Positions 36,564-46,489 of a DNA stretch of 64,000 nucleotides are shown here, one piece after another. The stretch is from Thalassotalea sp. G2M2-11. GTDB lineage: Bacteria > Pseudomonadota > Gammaproteobacteria > Enterobacterales > Alteromonadaceae. A program made the position numbers and the translations under genes. The stretch lies in contig NZ_JADNYL010000006.1 of the NCBI RefSeq assembly GCF_017168195.1, positions 36,077 through 100,076 on the forward strand. The letters run 5' to 3'. The notes under the pieces were generated by a model. That model did no database searches. It had not been told where the DNA came from and saw nothing but the letters and a program-made list of their open reading frames with translations. Position 1 is the stretch's first letter; each line of letters starts with the position of its first letter.

Positions 36564-37049
36564 ATGGAATACAATACATCAGAATTGTGTAATATTTACG
36601 CTGATCTCATCGATGTCGTCGAGCCTATTTTCTGTAACTATGGCGGTAGGAGTTCATTTGGTGGAAAAGTTGTAACGGTCAAATGTTTTGAAAACAATGG
36701 ATTGATCACGCAATTGGTTGAATCTGACGGCGAAGGGAAAGTGCTGGTCATCGATGGTGGCGGCTCAACTCGCAGAGCACTGATCGACGGTTACATCGCC
36801 GAAGCCGCGGCAAAAAATGGCTGGGAAGGTATTATTTGCTATGGCAGCGTCAGAGACGTTGATGCATTAGAAGATATTGACATTGGCATTCAAGGGCTCG
36901 TTTCAATCCCCGTAGGGGCATCGGATCACGATCATGGTGAAAGTGATCTTGCCGTTAACTTTGCTGGGGTGTCTTTCTTACCCGATGATCATATTTACGC
37001 AGATAACACAGGCATTATTTTATCCCCAGATCCACTCGATATTGATTAA
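36564..37049 (+). CDS. rraA: Ribonuclease E activity regulator RraA
   Basis: The 161-aa protein carries the RraA family core: [20 protein letters not shown] near residue 28, [20 protein letters not shown], and [15 protein letters not shown]. It binds RNase E and inhibits its action on mRNA. Length is normal (E. coli 161 aa). The start has AAGGA eight bases upstream. Its stop codon overlaps the stop of the convergent GGDEF-EAL gene by four bases, leaving no room for a separate terminator. Confidence 0.93.
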   Translation: MEYNTSELCNIYADLIDVVEPIFCNYGGRSSFGGKVVTVKCFENNGLITQLVESDGEGKVLVIDGGGSTRRALIDGYIAEAAAKNGWEGIICYGSVRDVDALEDIDIGIQGLVSIPVGASDHDHGESDLAVNFAGVSFLPDDHIYADNTGIILSPDPLDID

Positions 37050-39127
37050 GCTTGATTTTTTCTGGCTTGCGAAGCGGCGAGCCAATTTTCAACCTTATCT
37101 AAGGTGATCCCCGATTGAATAGCATTACCTTGGGCAAAATTCCCCCCCATCAACAGGTATGATTTTTCAATTTCTTGATTATTCACTCCAGTGCCTATCA
37201 ATGGAATTTGCATTTTTCTGATCAGATTAATTAACGCATTGACGATCGTTTTTTCAGATTTCGCTTCTTGTGATTGCTGTAATCTTGAGCATTCCACTTT
37301 CACTTGCTGCACGGACGCTTTACGCAAATAACGTAAGCCTTCATAACTACCAGAAAAATCATCGATGGCAATATTTACCCCGAGTACGCGCAATTGATCG
37401 ATCATCATACGCGCTCTAAATGGTGAGCCTAATAATACTTGCTCTGTTAATTCAATGGTGAGGTACTGCGCTTTAATATTGGTACGTTCTACCTGATGTT
37501 CGATAAAGTCTGCTAATTCAGGCTCTAGCAACTCCTTGCTCGATAAGTTAATTGCAACTTTTTCTGTGATATCGAGAGAATGCATAATGACTAGTAAATC
37601 AAATGCTTGCTTCACCATCTGTTTAGTGATCTGATAAATTTCACCACTGTATTCAGCAATTTGGTCAAATTCATGTTGCGTCAGTTTATTACCTTCATTG
37701 CACTGCCAGTCAATTTCAAGCTCAAAACCAATAAACTGCCGATCACTTAGAGATACTTGAGGATTAGCCAACCAGACCAAGCGCTCATTACTGACATCTT
37801 GTTTTAATTTCTCCATTTTTGCTAACTGTTGCTCAGTATACAAACGAGACTTTTGATCAAAATGACATATCTGCTGCAAGGTATTCTCGGCTTCGAGTAA
37901 TGCATCACTTGCTTGCGCAATTAGGTTTTCACCACTTTGACTTTCTTGGTTTAGTAACGAGATACCAAAAGCCAATTGGAAGTTGAGTGAAAAACTCTTA
38001 AAGCTGATCGCTTGTGGTACAGCGTTATTGAGTTGCTGACAAATATCTTCCACCACGAGTTTATTATCATGTTCTGACAAACTGGTATCAACTACCACCA
38101 TAAAATCAAGCCCCTGGAGACGACATAACTTAACGGCTTCACGGGTATCAGAAAAGTCTATCAGCAGAGCATTATCACTCATACTTTTTTGCAAGCTATA
38201 AGCTAACTGTAACAATAAAATATCTGAATTTTGATGGCCAAGCACTTGATTTACTTGCTCAAAATTTAATGGTTTAAAGACAATAGCAACATAACGGCCA
38301 CTAGCTTGTAACTTGAGTATTTGATTAAGGTGGCTTAATCCTTGATGATAAGTAGGTAAATTGGTAATGGGATCATAAACTTTCTCGGCATCTTTAAATG
38401 GCTCCGCGTCACTATTGACCACTTGGGTGATGTGCTCAAATCTATTCACCAATGTTTGCACCGAAGACCAGCAACCGGCAGTCATTTGTCCTAAATAACT
38501 CAGCACAGTTAAACTAACAAACCAGACTAAATCAAGCTGAGCATTAAGCCAAAAATAAAGAGTTACGCCATAACCTGCAGTGATGCCCCATGTTGACAAG
38601 GTACGTATTAAAGAATTATCTCGCACCGAAAGTTGCACATAAGTCGCAATTGCAATACTGACAATAAGAAAACCTAACCAAACTTTATAAGCATCAAGCT
38701 CTCTAAAGGCGATGGCAGAGCCAAGCATCAAAATAGACATAGCGACTACTAGCCAATTATATTTAAATGCCTTTATCTTTTGTCCTTGCTGCTCGATCAC
38801 CCATAAGCTAGCAAAGGCAATATAAGTCGTCGCTGCGAACAATAACCCTAAGGTTTGCCACTGTTGCAAATACACCAAGGCATAGAATTGCCCAATCACT
38901 GATAAGGTCATCAAAGCTGGAAAACGCCAAGAGATATTCATTATTGGCTTTAAAAAGGCAAGGATGAGTAAAACAGGCAAACATAACCCTAAGACAAAGG
39001 CGATGTTAAACTCAACAAAATTATAATTGGGGGATGGATTATCGACCGTTATCGCCATCACAGAATGTGACAGCACCAAAATTAGACTAAAGAATATACT
39101 CGTCATTAAATTAACAATACGTTTCAT
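37046..39127 (-). CDS. Membrane protein with degenerate GGDEF and EAL domains
   Basis: The 693-aa protein has several N-terminal membrane helices (about 1-225) and then GGDEF-like and EAL-like domains that have lost key residues. At the GGDEF position no GG[DE]EF is seen ([10 protein letters not shown] instead). The EAL signature is replaced by ELE (Glu469, in [10 protein letters not shown]) and DDFG by DDFS ([16 protein letters not shown]). It is probably catalytically inactive and acts as a c-di-GMP or protein-binding regulator, for example like the degenerate dual-domain proteins of other bacteria. Confidence 0.82.
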   Translation of the reverse strand: MKRIVNLMTSIFFSLILVLSHSVMAITVDNPSPNYNFVEFNIAFVLGLCLPVLLILAFLKPIMNISWRFPALMTLSVIGQFYALVYLQQWQTLGLLFAATTYIAFASLWVIEQQGQKIKAFKYNWLVVAMSILMLGSAIAFRELDAYKVWLGFLIVSIAIATYVQLSVRDNSLIRTLSTWGITAGYGVTLYFWLNAQLDLVWFVSLTVLSYLGQMTAGCWSSVQTLVNRFEHITQVVNSDAEPFKDAEKVYDPITNLPTYHQGLSHLNQILKLQASGRYVAIVFKPLNFEQVNQVLGHQNSDILLLQLAYSLQKSMSDNALLIDFSDTREAVKLCRLQGLDFMVVVDTSLSEHDNKLVVEDICQQLNNAVPQAISFKSFSLNFQLAFGISLLNQESQSGENLIAQASDALLEAENTLQQICHFDQKSRLYTEQQLAKMEKLKQDVSNERLVWLANPQVSLSDRQFIGFELEIDWQCNEGNKLTQHEFDQIAEYSGEIYQITKQMVKQAFDLLVIMHSLDITEKVAINLSSKELLEPELADFIEHQVERTNIKAQYLTIELTEQVLLGSPFRARMMIDQLRVLGVNIAIDDFSGSYEGLRYLRKASVQQVKVECSRLQQSQEAKSEKTIVNALINLIRKMQIPLIGTGVNNQEIEKSYLLMGGNFAQGNAIQSGITLDKVENWLAASQARKNQA

Positions 39128-39234
39128 ATCGGCCCTCTCACTACAACAATAGGCATCGCCTAACTAACGTGATCTCTATAGTATAGACACTTTATCCTAA
39201 TGTTATAGCAATTACATTAATGATTTCGCGCTAA

Positions 39235-40470
39235 TTAAATTGCCTGATTCCCTAATTTATACAATGCTGTTAACGGATTCACGCCAAATTGATACGATAA
39301 TTCAGCAGGTTGTGTTATATCCCACATGGCAATATCAGCATCAAAACCTATAGCGAGTTTTCCTTTTGTTGTATCTTCAGCTAATGCTTTAGCAGCAAAG
39401 CAAGTTACGCCGGCTAATGCTTCGACTGGCGTTAATTTAAATAACGTACACGCCATGTTTAACATTAATTGAATATTATTGATCGGTGAAGAGCCTGGGT
39501 TAGCATCAGTCGCTATTGCTATAGGTACTTGTTGTTGACGCAGTTCATTAATAGGCGGTAATTGTGTTTCACGTAAAAAATAAAATGCTCCTGGCAATAA
39601 CACCGCAACCATACCGGCTTGTTTCATTGCCGTAACCCCTTTGCTATCAAGGAATTCGATATGATCAGACGATAATGCTTGATAGCTTGCCGCCAGTTCA
39701 GTGCCTCCAAGGTTTGATAACTGTTCAGCATGCACTTTTACTGGCAAACCATGCTGTTTCGCCGCCGAAAAAACTCGTTCGGTTTGTTCAATATTAAAGC
39801 CGATACCTTCACAAAACACATCCACTGCATCCGCTAAGCTCTGTTCGGCAATTAGTGGCAACATCTCATCACAAACTACATCGATATACTCATCCGGACG
39901 ATCGTTGAACTCAATAGGTAAGGCATGTGCACCTAAAAAGGTACGTTTAACGGTCACAGGCACAGCATTAGCCAGCTTCCCCGCCACCTTGAGCATTTTG
40001 ATTTCATTTTCGGTATCAAGCCCGTAGCCAGATTTTATTTCAACCGTGGTTACCCCTTGTTGATGCAGAACCTGTAAACGAGGGAGTGCGCTGTCATACA
40101 ATGATTGTTCGCTAGCATGTCGCGTCGCATTCACCGTTGCCACGATCCCACCACCCGCTTGGGCAATTTCTTGATAACTTTTGCCTTCAAGTCGCATTTC
40201 AAACTCATTGGCCCGGTTGCCGCCATAAACTAAATGAGTATGACAATCAATCAAACCGGGGGTTAGCCACTGGCCATTTCCCTCAACCACTTGCACTTGT
40301 TGCTCATCATATTCAGGTAAATCGACCATAGCTCCCAGCCAAGCAATTTTACCATCCGCGACTGCCAGTGCTGCCTGTTCAATGATGCCATAGCTATTGG
40401 CACCATCGGTCATGGTCGCTAAGTTAACGTTAATAAATAATGTATGCCAATTGGCTGCAGAAACCGTCAT
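39235..40470 (-). CDS. hutI: Imidazolonepropionase
   Basis: The 411-aa amidohydrolase has the metal site [12 protein letters not shown] (about residue 75), the [11 protein letters not shown] loop, [11 protein letters not shown] and [12 protein letters not shown], and DATDANPG-type motif ([12 protein letters not shown]) near the C-terminus. It performs the third step of histidine breakdown (4-imidazolone-5-propanoate to N-formiminoglutamate). It is transcribed divergently from hutC across a 158-base control region holding two HutC-type operators. Confidence 0.95.
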   Translation of the reverse strand: MTVSAANWHTLFINVNLATMTDGANSYGIIEQAALAVADGKIAWLGAMVDLPEYDEQQVQVVEGNGQWLTPGLIDCHTHLVYGGNRANEFEMRLEGKSYQEIAQAGGGIVATVNATRHASEQSLYDSALPRLQVLHQQGVTTVEIKSGYGLDTENEIKMLKVAGKLANAVPVTVKRTFLGAHALPIEFNDRPDEYIDVVCDEMLPLIAEQSLADAVDVFCEGIGFNIEQTERVFSAAKQHGLPVKVHAEQLSNLGGTELAASYQALSSDHIEFLDSKGVTAMKQAGMVAVLLPGAFYFLRETQLPPINELRQQQVPIAIATDANPGSSPINNIQLMLNMACTLFKLTPVEALAGVTCFAAKALAEDTTKGKLAIGFDADIAMWDITQPAELSYQFGVNPLTALYKLGNQAI

Positions 40471-40555
40471 TGTTTATCCAAGGTAATTTGAAGGTGAAGC
40501 GTTCATTAACGCGATCATAGCCGAACTCTACAACAAGCGAATAGAATACTCAAGC

Positions 40556-40567
40556 TTGTATATACAA
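40556..40567. promoter_or_regulatory. HutC operator 1
   Basis: The perfect palindrome TTGTATATACAA matches the known HutC site of Gammaproteobacteria. It lies just upstream of the TTGACA -35 element of the hutC promoter. An identical copy lies 41 bases downstream. Confidence 0.85.
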
Positions 40568-40570
40568 CTA

Positions 40571-40598
40571 TTGACATCCACTTAGCTTGTGCTAAATT
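40571..40598 (+). promoter_or_regulatory. Sigma-70 promoter of hutCHU
   Basis: TTGACA (40571-40576), 16 bases, then TAAATT (40593-40598), which runs into the second operator. A repressor bound there would block RNA polymerase. The hutC start is 30 bases downstream. Confidence 0.7.
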
Positions 40599-40608
40599 GT
40601 ATATACAA
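40597..40608. promoter_or_regulatory. HutC operator 2
   Basis: Second perfect copy of TTGTATATACAA, touching the -10 element of the hutC promoter and 20 bases before the hutC start codon. It is placed to allow autorepression. Confidence 0.85.
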
Positions 40609-40628
40609 CCAATAGTAATGCATTAACC

Positions 40629-41339
40629 ATGAGTCAAACCAAAGCAAAATTTACCGTGATCAAAGAGCATATCTGCCAAATGATCGAAACGGGACAATGG
40701 CAACAAAATGCTAAAGTGCCTTCTGAAAATGAACTTGCAGAGCAATTTACCGTTAGCCGTATGACTGCACGTCGTGCGTTACAAGAATTAACCGAACAAG
40801 GCTTGCTAGTACGCTCTCAAGGTGCCGGCACTTTTGTTGCAACCTTTAAATCACAATCATCATTACTTGAAATTCGTAATATTGCTGATGAAATCCATGA
40901 ACGCGGTCATCAACATCAAGCAGAGCAGTTAACGCTAAAACCTGTGCCCGTCACCGACGAAATTGCTATTTTACTCGGCGTAGAAAATAGTGACAGTGTT
41001 TTTTATTCTGAAGTACTGCATTTTGAAAATAATGAACCCATCCAATTAGAGCAACGCTTTGTCAATAGTCAGTTAGTGCCTAATTACTTACAACAAAACT
41101 TTGCACAAATTACCCCTCATGAGTATTTGTCGAATGAAGCCCCATTAACAGAGGCCACTCATGAAATAGAAGCTGTGTTAGCCAAGCATCACATTTGTCA
41201 ATTACTGGCAATCGATGACAGCACCCCCTGTTTACAAGTTAAGCGCCGTACCTGGTCAAGCCAAGGTGTCGTGAGCTTAGCAATATTAACGGCACCCGGA
41301 AATAAATACCGTTTAGGTAGCCATTTAGTTTTAAATTAG
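40629..41339 (+). CDS. hutC: Histidine utilisation repressor, GntR family
   Basis: The 236-aa protein has an N-terminal winged helix (about 10-75) with VPSENELAEQFTVSRMTARR and QGAGTFVATF, and a C-terminal UTRA ligand domain (about 95-232) with the urocanate-type pocket. Repression is lifted by urocanate in characterised HutC. Two exact HutC operators precede the gene. hutH follows after 10 bases and hutU after a further 11. Confidence 0.93.
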   Translation: MSQTKAKFTVIKEHICQMIETGQWQQNAKVPSENELAEQFTVSRMTARRALQELTEQGLLVRSQGAGTFVATFKSQSSLLEIRNIADEIHERGHQHQAEQLTLKPVPVTDEIAILLGVENSDSVFYSEVLHFENNEPIQLEQRFVNSQLVPNYLQQNFAQITPHEYLSNEAPLTEATHEIEAVLAKHHICQLLAIDDSTPCLQVKRRTWSSQGVVSLAILTAPGNKYRLGSHLVLN

Positions 41340-41349
41340 GAGCGTTAAG

Positions 41350-42873
41350 ATGACGTTTAAATATGGTATCGACCGTTTAACACTTGACACAGTCAATGAT
41401 ATTGCCAACGGAACGATTAAAGCAGAACTATGCCAAGAAGCGATCGATAAAATTAATACAAGCCGTCAAAGAGTTGAGAAAATGGCGGCGTCAAAGCAAG
41501 CGGTTTACGGCATCAACACAGGTTTTGGTCCGTTATGTGACACACAAATCACACCAGAAGAAACTAACTTGCTACAAAAGAACCTACTGATCACCCATGC
41601 GGTTGGTGTCGGTGAGCCAATTGCTAAAGCCATTTCTAAATTAATGTTGATCACTAAAGTACATGCTTTAAGCCAAGGTTATTCAGGCATTCGTCTAGAA
41701 ACAGTACAAAGAATGTTAACTTTTATTGAGCGTGATCTTATTCCTGTAGTACCAGAGCAAGGCTCTGTTGGCGCATCAGGTGATTTAGCTCCCCTATCAC
41801 ATTTATTCTTACCTCTGCTCGGTGAAGGTGAATTTTGGCAGGGTGATAAACCGGTGCCAGCAGCACAAATATTAGGTGAGCACGGTCTAGCTCCAATGGA
41901 TTTGCAAGCTAAAGAAGGTTTAGCCCTTATTAACGGTACGCAATTTATCTTATCGCACGCAATTACTGGACTAACAAAAATGCGTTATTTGTTGGACTTA
42001 GCAGATTTAGCTGGTGCAATGAGTATCGAAGGTATGCAAGGCAGTGAGTCACCATTTCGAGAAGAGCTACACGCTACCCGCCCGTTTGTGGGCAATATAG
42101 AAGTAGCAGCGCGCATGCGAAGCTTTTTTAAAGATTCAAAAAATATGGCATCACATACTAATTGTGACCGCGTACAAGACCCATACTCTTTACGTTGTAT
42201 TCCGCAGGTACATGGTGCATCGCGTAACGCTTACAACCACTTAAAAGAATTAGCAGAAACTGAGATGAATTCTGTTACTGATAACCCAATAGTGATCAGT
42301 GATGAAGAAGCAATTTCTGGTGGTAGTTTTCATGGTCAGCCATTAGCTATGGTGCTTGATTATGCCTCAATTGCTGTAGCTGAATTGGGTAATATTGCCG
42401 ACCGCCGTTGTTATCTACTGTTAGAAGGTTTACACGGATTACCTCGCTTATTAACCACGTCGGGCGGTTTAAACTCTGGCATGATGATCCCACAATATGC
42501 CACTGCCGCGTTGGTTACAGAAAACAAGTCCCTGTGTTTCCCACCATCGGCAGACAGTGTACCAACATCTATGGGACAAGAAGATCACGTTTCCATGGGC
42601 AGTATTTCAAGTCGAAAGTTCAATCAGATCTTAGGCAACTTAGAGAAAATAATAGCAATAGAACTCATGTATGCGGCGCAAGCGATAGATTTTAGACGTC
42701 CGAATAAATGTTCAGATATTATCGAAGAGAACTTTGCAATAATCCGAGCAAAAGTCGACAAACTTGAACAAGATAGACTATTAAAGCCTGATATTGATGC
42801 CATGATTGCCATGGTCAAAACGCAAGCCTTTAACGTCAATGTTAATGTTAATGTTAATACCGTGGTCAATTAA
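41350..42873 (+). CDS. hutH: Histidine ammonia-lyase
   Basis: The 507-aa enzyme has the autocatalytic cofactor tripeptide Ala142-Ser143-Gly144 in GSVGASGDLAPLSH, which forms the MIO group, plus YGINTGFGPLCDT and the SSADSVPTSMGQEDHVSMG segment. It removes ammonia from histidine to give urocanate. The C-terminus carries a short NVNVNVNV run encoded by a six-base tandem repeat. Confidence 0.95.
   Translation: MTFKYGIDRLTLDTVNDIANGTIKAELCQEAIDKINTSRQRVEKMAASKQAVYGINTGFGPLCDTQITPEETNLLQKNLLITHAVGVGEPIAKAISKLMLITKVHALSQGYSGIRLETVQRMLTFIERDLIPVVPEQGSVGASGDLAPLSHLFLPLLGEGEFWQGDKPVPAAQILGEHGLAPMDLQAKEGLALINGTQFILSHAITGLTKMRYLLDLADLAGAMSIEGMQGSESPFREELHATRPFVGNIEVAARMRSFFKDSKNMASHTNCDRVQDPYSLRCIPQVHGASRNAYNHLKELAETEMNSVTDNPIVISDEEAISGGSFHGQPLAMVLDYASIAVAELGNIADRRCYLLLEGLHGLPRLLTTSGGLNSGMMIPQYATAALVTENKSLCFPPSADSVPTSMGQEDHVSMGSISSRKFNQILGNLEKIIAIELMYAAQAIDFRRPNKCSDIIEENFAIIRAKVDKLEQDRLLKPDIDAMIAMVKTQAFNVNVNVNVNTVVN
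42832..42858 (+). repeat. Hexanucleotide tandem repeat at the end of hutH
   Basis: After AACGTC come three perfect AATGTT units and a partial one, encoding alternating Asn and Val. A gain or loss of whole units would keep the frame and change only the tail length of HutH. Confidence 0.7.
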
Positions 42874-42884
42874 GGGGAGTTTTT

Positions 42885-44900
42885 ATGATGGATACAACGA
42901 TGAGCTTTCAACAACAAGTTAAACAAGGTATTCCAAGCGAGTTGCCACCAGCAAAACCTTATCCCGCTGACGCTAATCGTGCGCCAAAGCGTAAAGATAT
43001 TCTGTCTGTTGAGGAAAAGCAGCTTGCTGTCAGAAACGCCTTGCGTTACTTCCCTAAAGAATGGCACCAAGAATTAGCCACAGAATTTGCTCAAGAACTC
43101 AGCGACTTTGGCCGTATTTATATGTACCGCTTTAAACCAAGCTACGAAATGAAAGCCAGATCAGTAAGTGACTACCCGGCAAAATGTCAGCAAGCAGCTG
43201 CCATCATGTTAATGGTAGATAACAACTTAGATCCAGCCGTTGCACAGCATCCAGAAGAGCTTATTACCTACGGTGGTAACGGTGCTGTGTTCCAGAACTG
43301 GGCGCAATACTTGTTAGCCATGAAGTACTTAAGTGAAATGGAAAGTGACCAAACTTTACATATTTATTCAGGCCATCCGATGGGATTATTCCCTTCAAGT
43401 GAAGATGCACCTCGGGTCGTAGTCACTAACGGCATGATGATCCCCAATTACTCAAAACCAGATGATTGGGAAAAGTTTAACGCCCTTGGTGTTACTCAAT
43501 ATGGTCAAATGACAGCGGGTTCATTTATGTACATAGGGCCACAAGGCATAGTACATGGTACAACCATTACTGTGATGAATGCTTTTCGTAAAGTCTTAAA
43601 CAAGGGTGAAACACCAGAAGGTAAAATCTTCCTAACCGCAGGTTTAGGTGGTATGAGTGGCGCTCAGCCAAAAGCGGGCAATATTGCTAACTGTATTACC
43701 GTATGTGCTGAGGTTAACCCAAAAGCAGCCACTAAACGTCACGCACAAGGTTGGGTGGATGAGTTAATTGATAATATGGATGAGCTAATCGCTCGTGTTA
43801 AAGCTGCACAAGCAAACGAAGAAGTGGTTTCTATTGCTTATATTGGCAATATCGTTGATGTTTGGGAAACTTTCTACAGCGAAGAAATTTTTGTTCACTT
43901 AGGCTCAGATCAAACGTCGCTGCACAACCCATGGTCAGGTGGTTATTACCCCGTTGATATTAGTTACGAAGAATCTAATCGTTTAATAAGAGAAGAGCCC
44001 GAGCTATTCAAACAGAAAGTACAAGCGACATTAAAGCGCCATGCGGATGCGGTGAATAAGCATACAGCGCGTGGTACCTACTTTTTTGATTATGGTAATG
44101 CCTTTCTGTTAGAAGCATCGCGCGCAGGCGGTGATGTTATGGCTGAAAATGGCATTGATTTTAAATACCCATCTTATGTGCAAGATATCTTAGGTCCTAT
44201 GTGCTTTGACTATGGTTTTGGACCATTTCGTTGGGTCTGTGCATCAGGTAAAGCAGAAGATTTAGACAAAACCGATGCCATTGCTGCACAAGTGTTGAAT
44301 AAAATCATGGCTGAATCACCGGAAGAAATTCAGCAGCAAATGCAGGATAATATCACTTGGATCAAAGACGCCAAGCAAAACAAGCTAGTGGTTGGTTCTC
44401 AGGCGCGTATTCTTTATGCTGATGCCCAAGGACGTATGGAAATAGCCAAAGCGTTTAACGATGCAATAAACGCCGGCGAAATTGGCCCTGTGGTATTAGG
44501 TCGCGATCATCATGATGTCTCAGGTACCGATTCACCGTTTAGAGAAACCTCTAATATCTACGACGGTAGCCGCTTTACCGCAGACATGGCTATTCACAAT
44601 GTCATTGGTGACAGCTTTCGTGGTGCGACTTGGGTGTCAATCCACAACGGCGGTGGTGTTGGCTGGGGTGAAGTCATTAACGGTGGTTTTGGTATGCTGC
44701 TAGATGGCTCAAATGCCGCAGAGCGTCGCTTAAAATCAATGTTATTGTTTGATGTAAACAATGGTATTGCACGTCGTAGTTGGGCACGTAACGAAGAAGC
44801 TAATTTTGCTATAAAACGCGAAATGGCACGCACACCTAAGTTAAAAGTAACTTTAGCAAACACTGTTAATGAAGATATTTTAACTCACCTATCTTGGTAA
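42885..44900 (+). CDS. hutU: Urocanate hydratase, long form
   Basis: The 671-aa protein is over 100 residues longer than the 550-560 aa urocanase of E. coli-type operons. NAD-site features FLTAGLGGMSGAQPKAG (about residues 247-263) and catalytic-loop stretches YFFDYGNAFLLEASRAGGDV and GPMCFDYGFGPFRWVCASGK are intact. The extra length includes an N-terminal lead of about 60 residues. The start ATG is preceded by GGGGAG. It is the last gene of the hutCHU operon, ahead of a terminator. hutG or hutF for the last step is not in this window. Confidence 0.93.
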   Translation: MMDTTMSFQQQVKQGIPSELPPAKPYPADANRAPKRKDILSVEEKQLAVRNALRYFPKEWHQELATEFAQELSDFGRIYMYRFKPSYEMKARSVSDYPAKCQQAAAIMLMVDNNLDPAVAQHPEELITYGGNGAVFQNWAQYLLAMKYLSEMESDQTLHIYSGHPMGLFPSSEDAPRVVVTNGMMIPNYSKPDDWEKFNALGVTQYGQMTAGSFMYIGPQGIVHGTTITVMNAFRKVLNKGETPEGKIFLTAGLGGMSGAQPKAGNIANCITVCAEVNPKAATKRHAQGWVDELIDNMDELIARVKAAQANEEVVSIAYIGNIVDVWETFYSEEIFVHLGSDQTSLHNPWSGGYYPVDISYEESNRLIREEPELFKQKVQATLKRHADAVNKHTARGTYFFDYGNAFLLEASRAGGDVMAENGIDFKYPSYVQDILGPMCFDYGFGPFRWVCASGKAEDLDKTDAIAAQVLNKIMAESPEEIQQQMQDNITWIKDAKQNKLVVGSQARILYADAQGRMEIAKAFNDAINAGEIGPVVLGRDHHDVSGTDSPFRETSNIYDGSRFTADMAIHNVIGDSFRGATWVSIHNGGGVGWGEVINGGFGMLLDGSNAAERRLKSMLLFDVNNGIARRSWARNEEANFAIKREMARTPKLKVTLANTVNEDILTHLSW

Positions 44901-44948
44901 AGCCTTGAAAATATCTTTTCATTCAACGCGATATTAACTGCTTAAATC

Positions 44949-44974
44949 AAAAGCCAGCCTTAGCTGGCTTTTTT
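44949..44974 (+). terminator. Terminator after hutU
   Basis: AAGCCAGC (44951-44958) pairs with GCTGGCTT (44963-44970), 4-base loop, T run. It ends the hutCHU operon. Confidence 0.9.
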
Positions 44975-45112
44975 GATAACTACTCGCGAAGTCAATAGAA
45001 CTATGCTCTGGCGTAATTATGTCGCTATAATGACGTAATAAAATTATCGCTTGTTTTCTTTTTTCTGGTCATATTCGGTCAGGAAATACAGATAACTTTT
45101 TAGGGGTATCAC

Positions 45113-45826
45113 TTGTCAGAATCTAGTAGCACTCTATCACCCGAACGGATTAAACAACTTCGACTTGATAACGGTTGGTCACAAGAATTGTTAGCTAAAG
45201 CCGCTGGCTTAAGTTTACGCACAATTCAACGGGCTGAAAAAGATGGTAATTGCTCCGCTGAAACGCAATTAGCACTGGCAGCAGCCTTTGATACTTCACC
45301 AAAAGAGTTATTTGCCATTTCAACTAACCCTGATGTTAATTGGAAAAGGAAAAATATCATGCAAAGTTTTTTAGCGTTATTAGTCGTTTGTGGTGCAATT
45401 TTAATGTTGGTTTTACTTGGCGGAGATCTAGGCATGTTCGCCGATTTTTACGGTGTACTATTTTTAATATTATTTACTTATTCGTCCACAGTAATCGCTT
45501 TTGGCTCTCATGGCTTAATTAAGTCAATCTACGGATTAAGTTACATCTTCGCGAATGATATTAACCACTCTCCTGCGAGTGAATTCCTTTCACTCATACT
45601 AAAAAGGCAGGTAATTTTTATTTATGGCGCAGCATTTATCGCTTTCTTAATTGGCACTATTGCGATTTTTTCTAGTGAAGAAGCAATAAGCACACATAGT
45701 GTTTTCTACCCAGCTTTTGCCGTGAACTTACTGATTGTTTTATATGCGGCAATTATTGCAGAAGGCGTCTTGCGCCCTCTTTCCACTAAGTTAGCGCATC
45801 GGGCGTTAGCAACAAAGTTTGAGTAA
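45113..45826 (+). CDS. XRE-type HTH protein with membrane helices
   Basis: The 237-aa protein starts at a TTG with AGGGG six bases upstream. Residues 10-62 form a Cro/C1-type HTH (IKQLRLDNGWSQELLAKAAG, then LSLRTIQRAEKDG). After a linker come four hydrophobic segments (about 85-105, 108-130, 160-185 and 195-215), so this is a membrane-tethered regulator. The signal it senses is unknown. Such HTH-membrane proteins are frequent in Alteromonadales. It is monocistronic between two terminator-bounded units. Confidence 0.72.
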   Translation: MSESSSTLSPERIKQLRLDNGWSQELLAKAAGLSLRTIQRAEKDGNCSAETQLALAAAFDTSPKELFAISTNPDVNWKRKNIMQSFLALLVVCGAILMLVLLGGDLGMFADFYGVLFLILFTYSSTVIAFGSHGLIKSIYGLSYIFANDINHSPASEFLSLILKRQVIFIYGAAFIAFLIGTIAIFSSEEAISTHSVFYPAFAVNLLIVLYAAIIAEGVLRPLSTKLAHRALATKFE

Positions 45827-45988
45827 TCACCTTTTTAGTTGATGTTAAAATACCTTATTGACATATTATGTCACTACTGATAACTTCATTATTACAGCAA
45901 TGAAACATAATATTTACTTTGTGCTATGCTAATGCATAGATAAAATACTTGTTTAATTTTCATGCTGCTGAGCAACAAGGAGTTATCA

Positions 45989-46441
45989 GTGGAATATATA
46001 TTGTATTATGAAACTTGGATTGTATTAGCTCTCCTGTTTTCATGTCTGGAAATAGTGATCCCTGGCGGTATTCTGCTCAATTTAGGGATAGCATCTTTAT
46101 TGGTTGCCATTGGTGTACAACAGCAATTACTAGATACATGGGCGATGACACTCACCGCTTGGTTTATCTGTGCTTCCATCTTACTTTTTGTACTGTATTT
46201 TTTTACCGAAAAGTTCTTTAAAGGCGAGCAAACCATAGAAAATGTCTATGAAGAGTTAGACATCTACGGTAAGGAAGTCATTGTCACTGAAGCGATTGGT
46301 CCTGGTACCAATGCAGGACGTGTCAGCTACCAAGGCACAACCTGGTCAGCCCTGAGTGATGGTCGCAAACTCGATAAAGGGACTCATGCCATGATTGTCT
46401 GTAAAGATAATATTTCTTTGGTGGTTGAACCACTAAAATAA
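45989..46441 (+). CDS. NfeD-family membrane protein
   Basis: The GTG at 45989 is preferred over the ATG at 45962 because an AAGGAG ribosome site lies six bases before it; the product is 150 aa. Three membrane segments are followed by a C-terminal OB-fold NfeD domain (about 85-150) with GRVSYQGTTWSALSDG and GTHAMIV. NfeD proteins partner with SPFH (stomatin/flotillin-like) proteins; two SPFH genes follow immediately. It is likely part of a membrane-microdomain or membrane-protease assembly. Confidence 0.85.
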   Translation: MEYILYYETWIVLALLFSCLEIVIPGGILLNLGIASLLVAIGVQQQLLDTWAMTLTAWFICASILLFVLYFFTEKFFKGEQTIENVYEELDIYGKEVIVTEAIGPGTNAGRVSYQGTTWSALSDGRKLDKGTHAMIVCKDNISLVVEPLK

Positions 46442-46489
46442 TCACTTAGCTCATTTAAATAACAAAATAATAATCTCTAGGAGCATACT

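Noticed and set aside
42832..42858. AATGTT repeats as a CRISPR or regulatory array
   Set aside because: Only three short units, in frame within hutH and without spacers.
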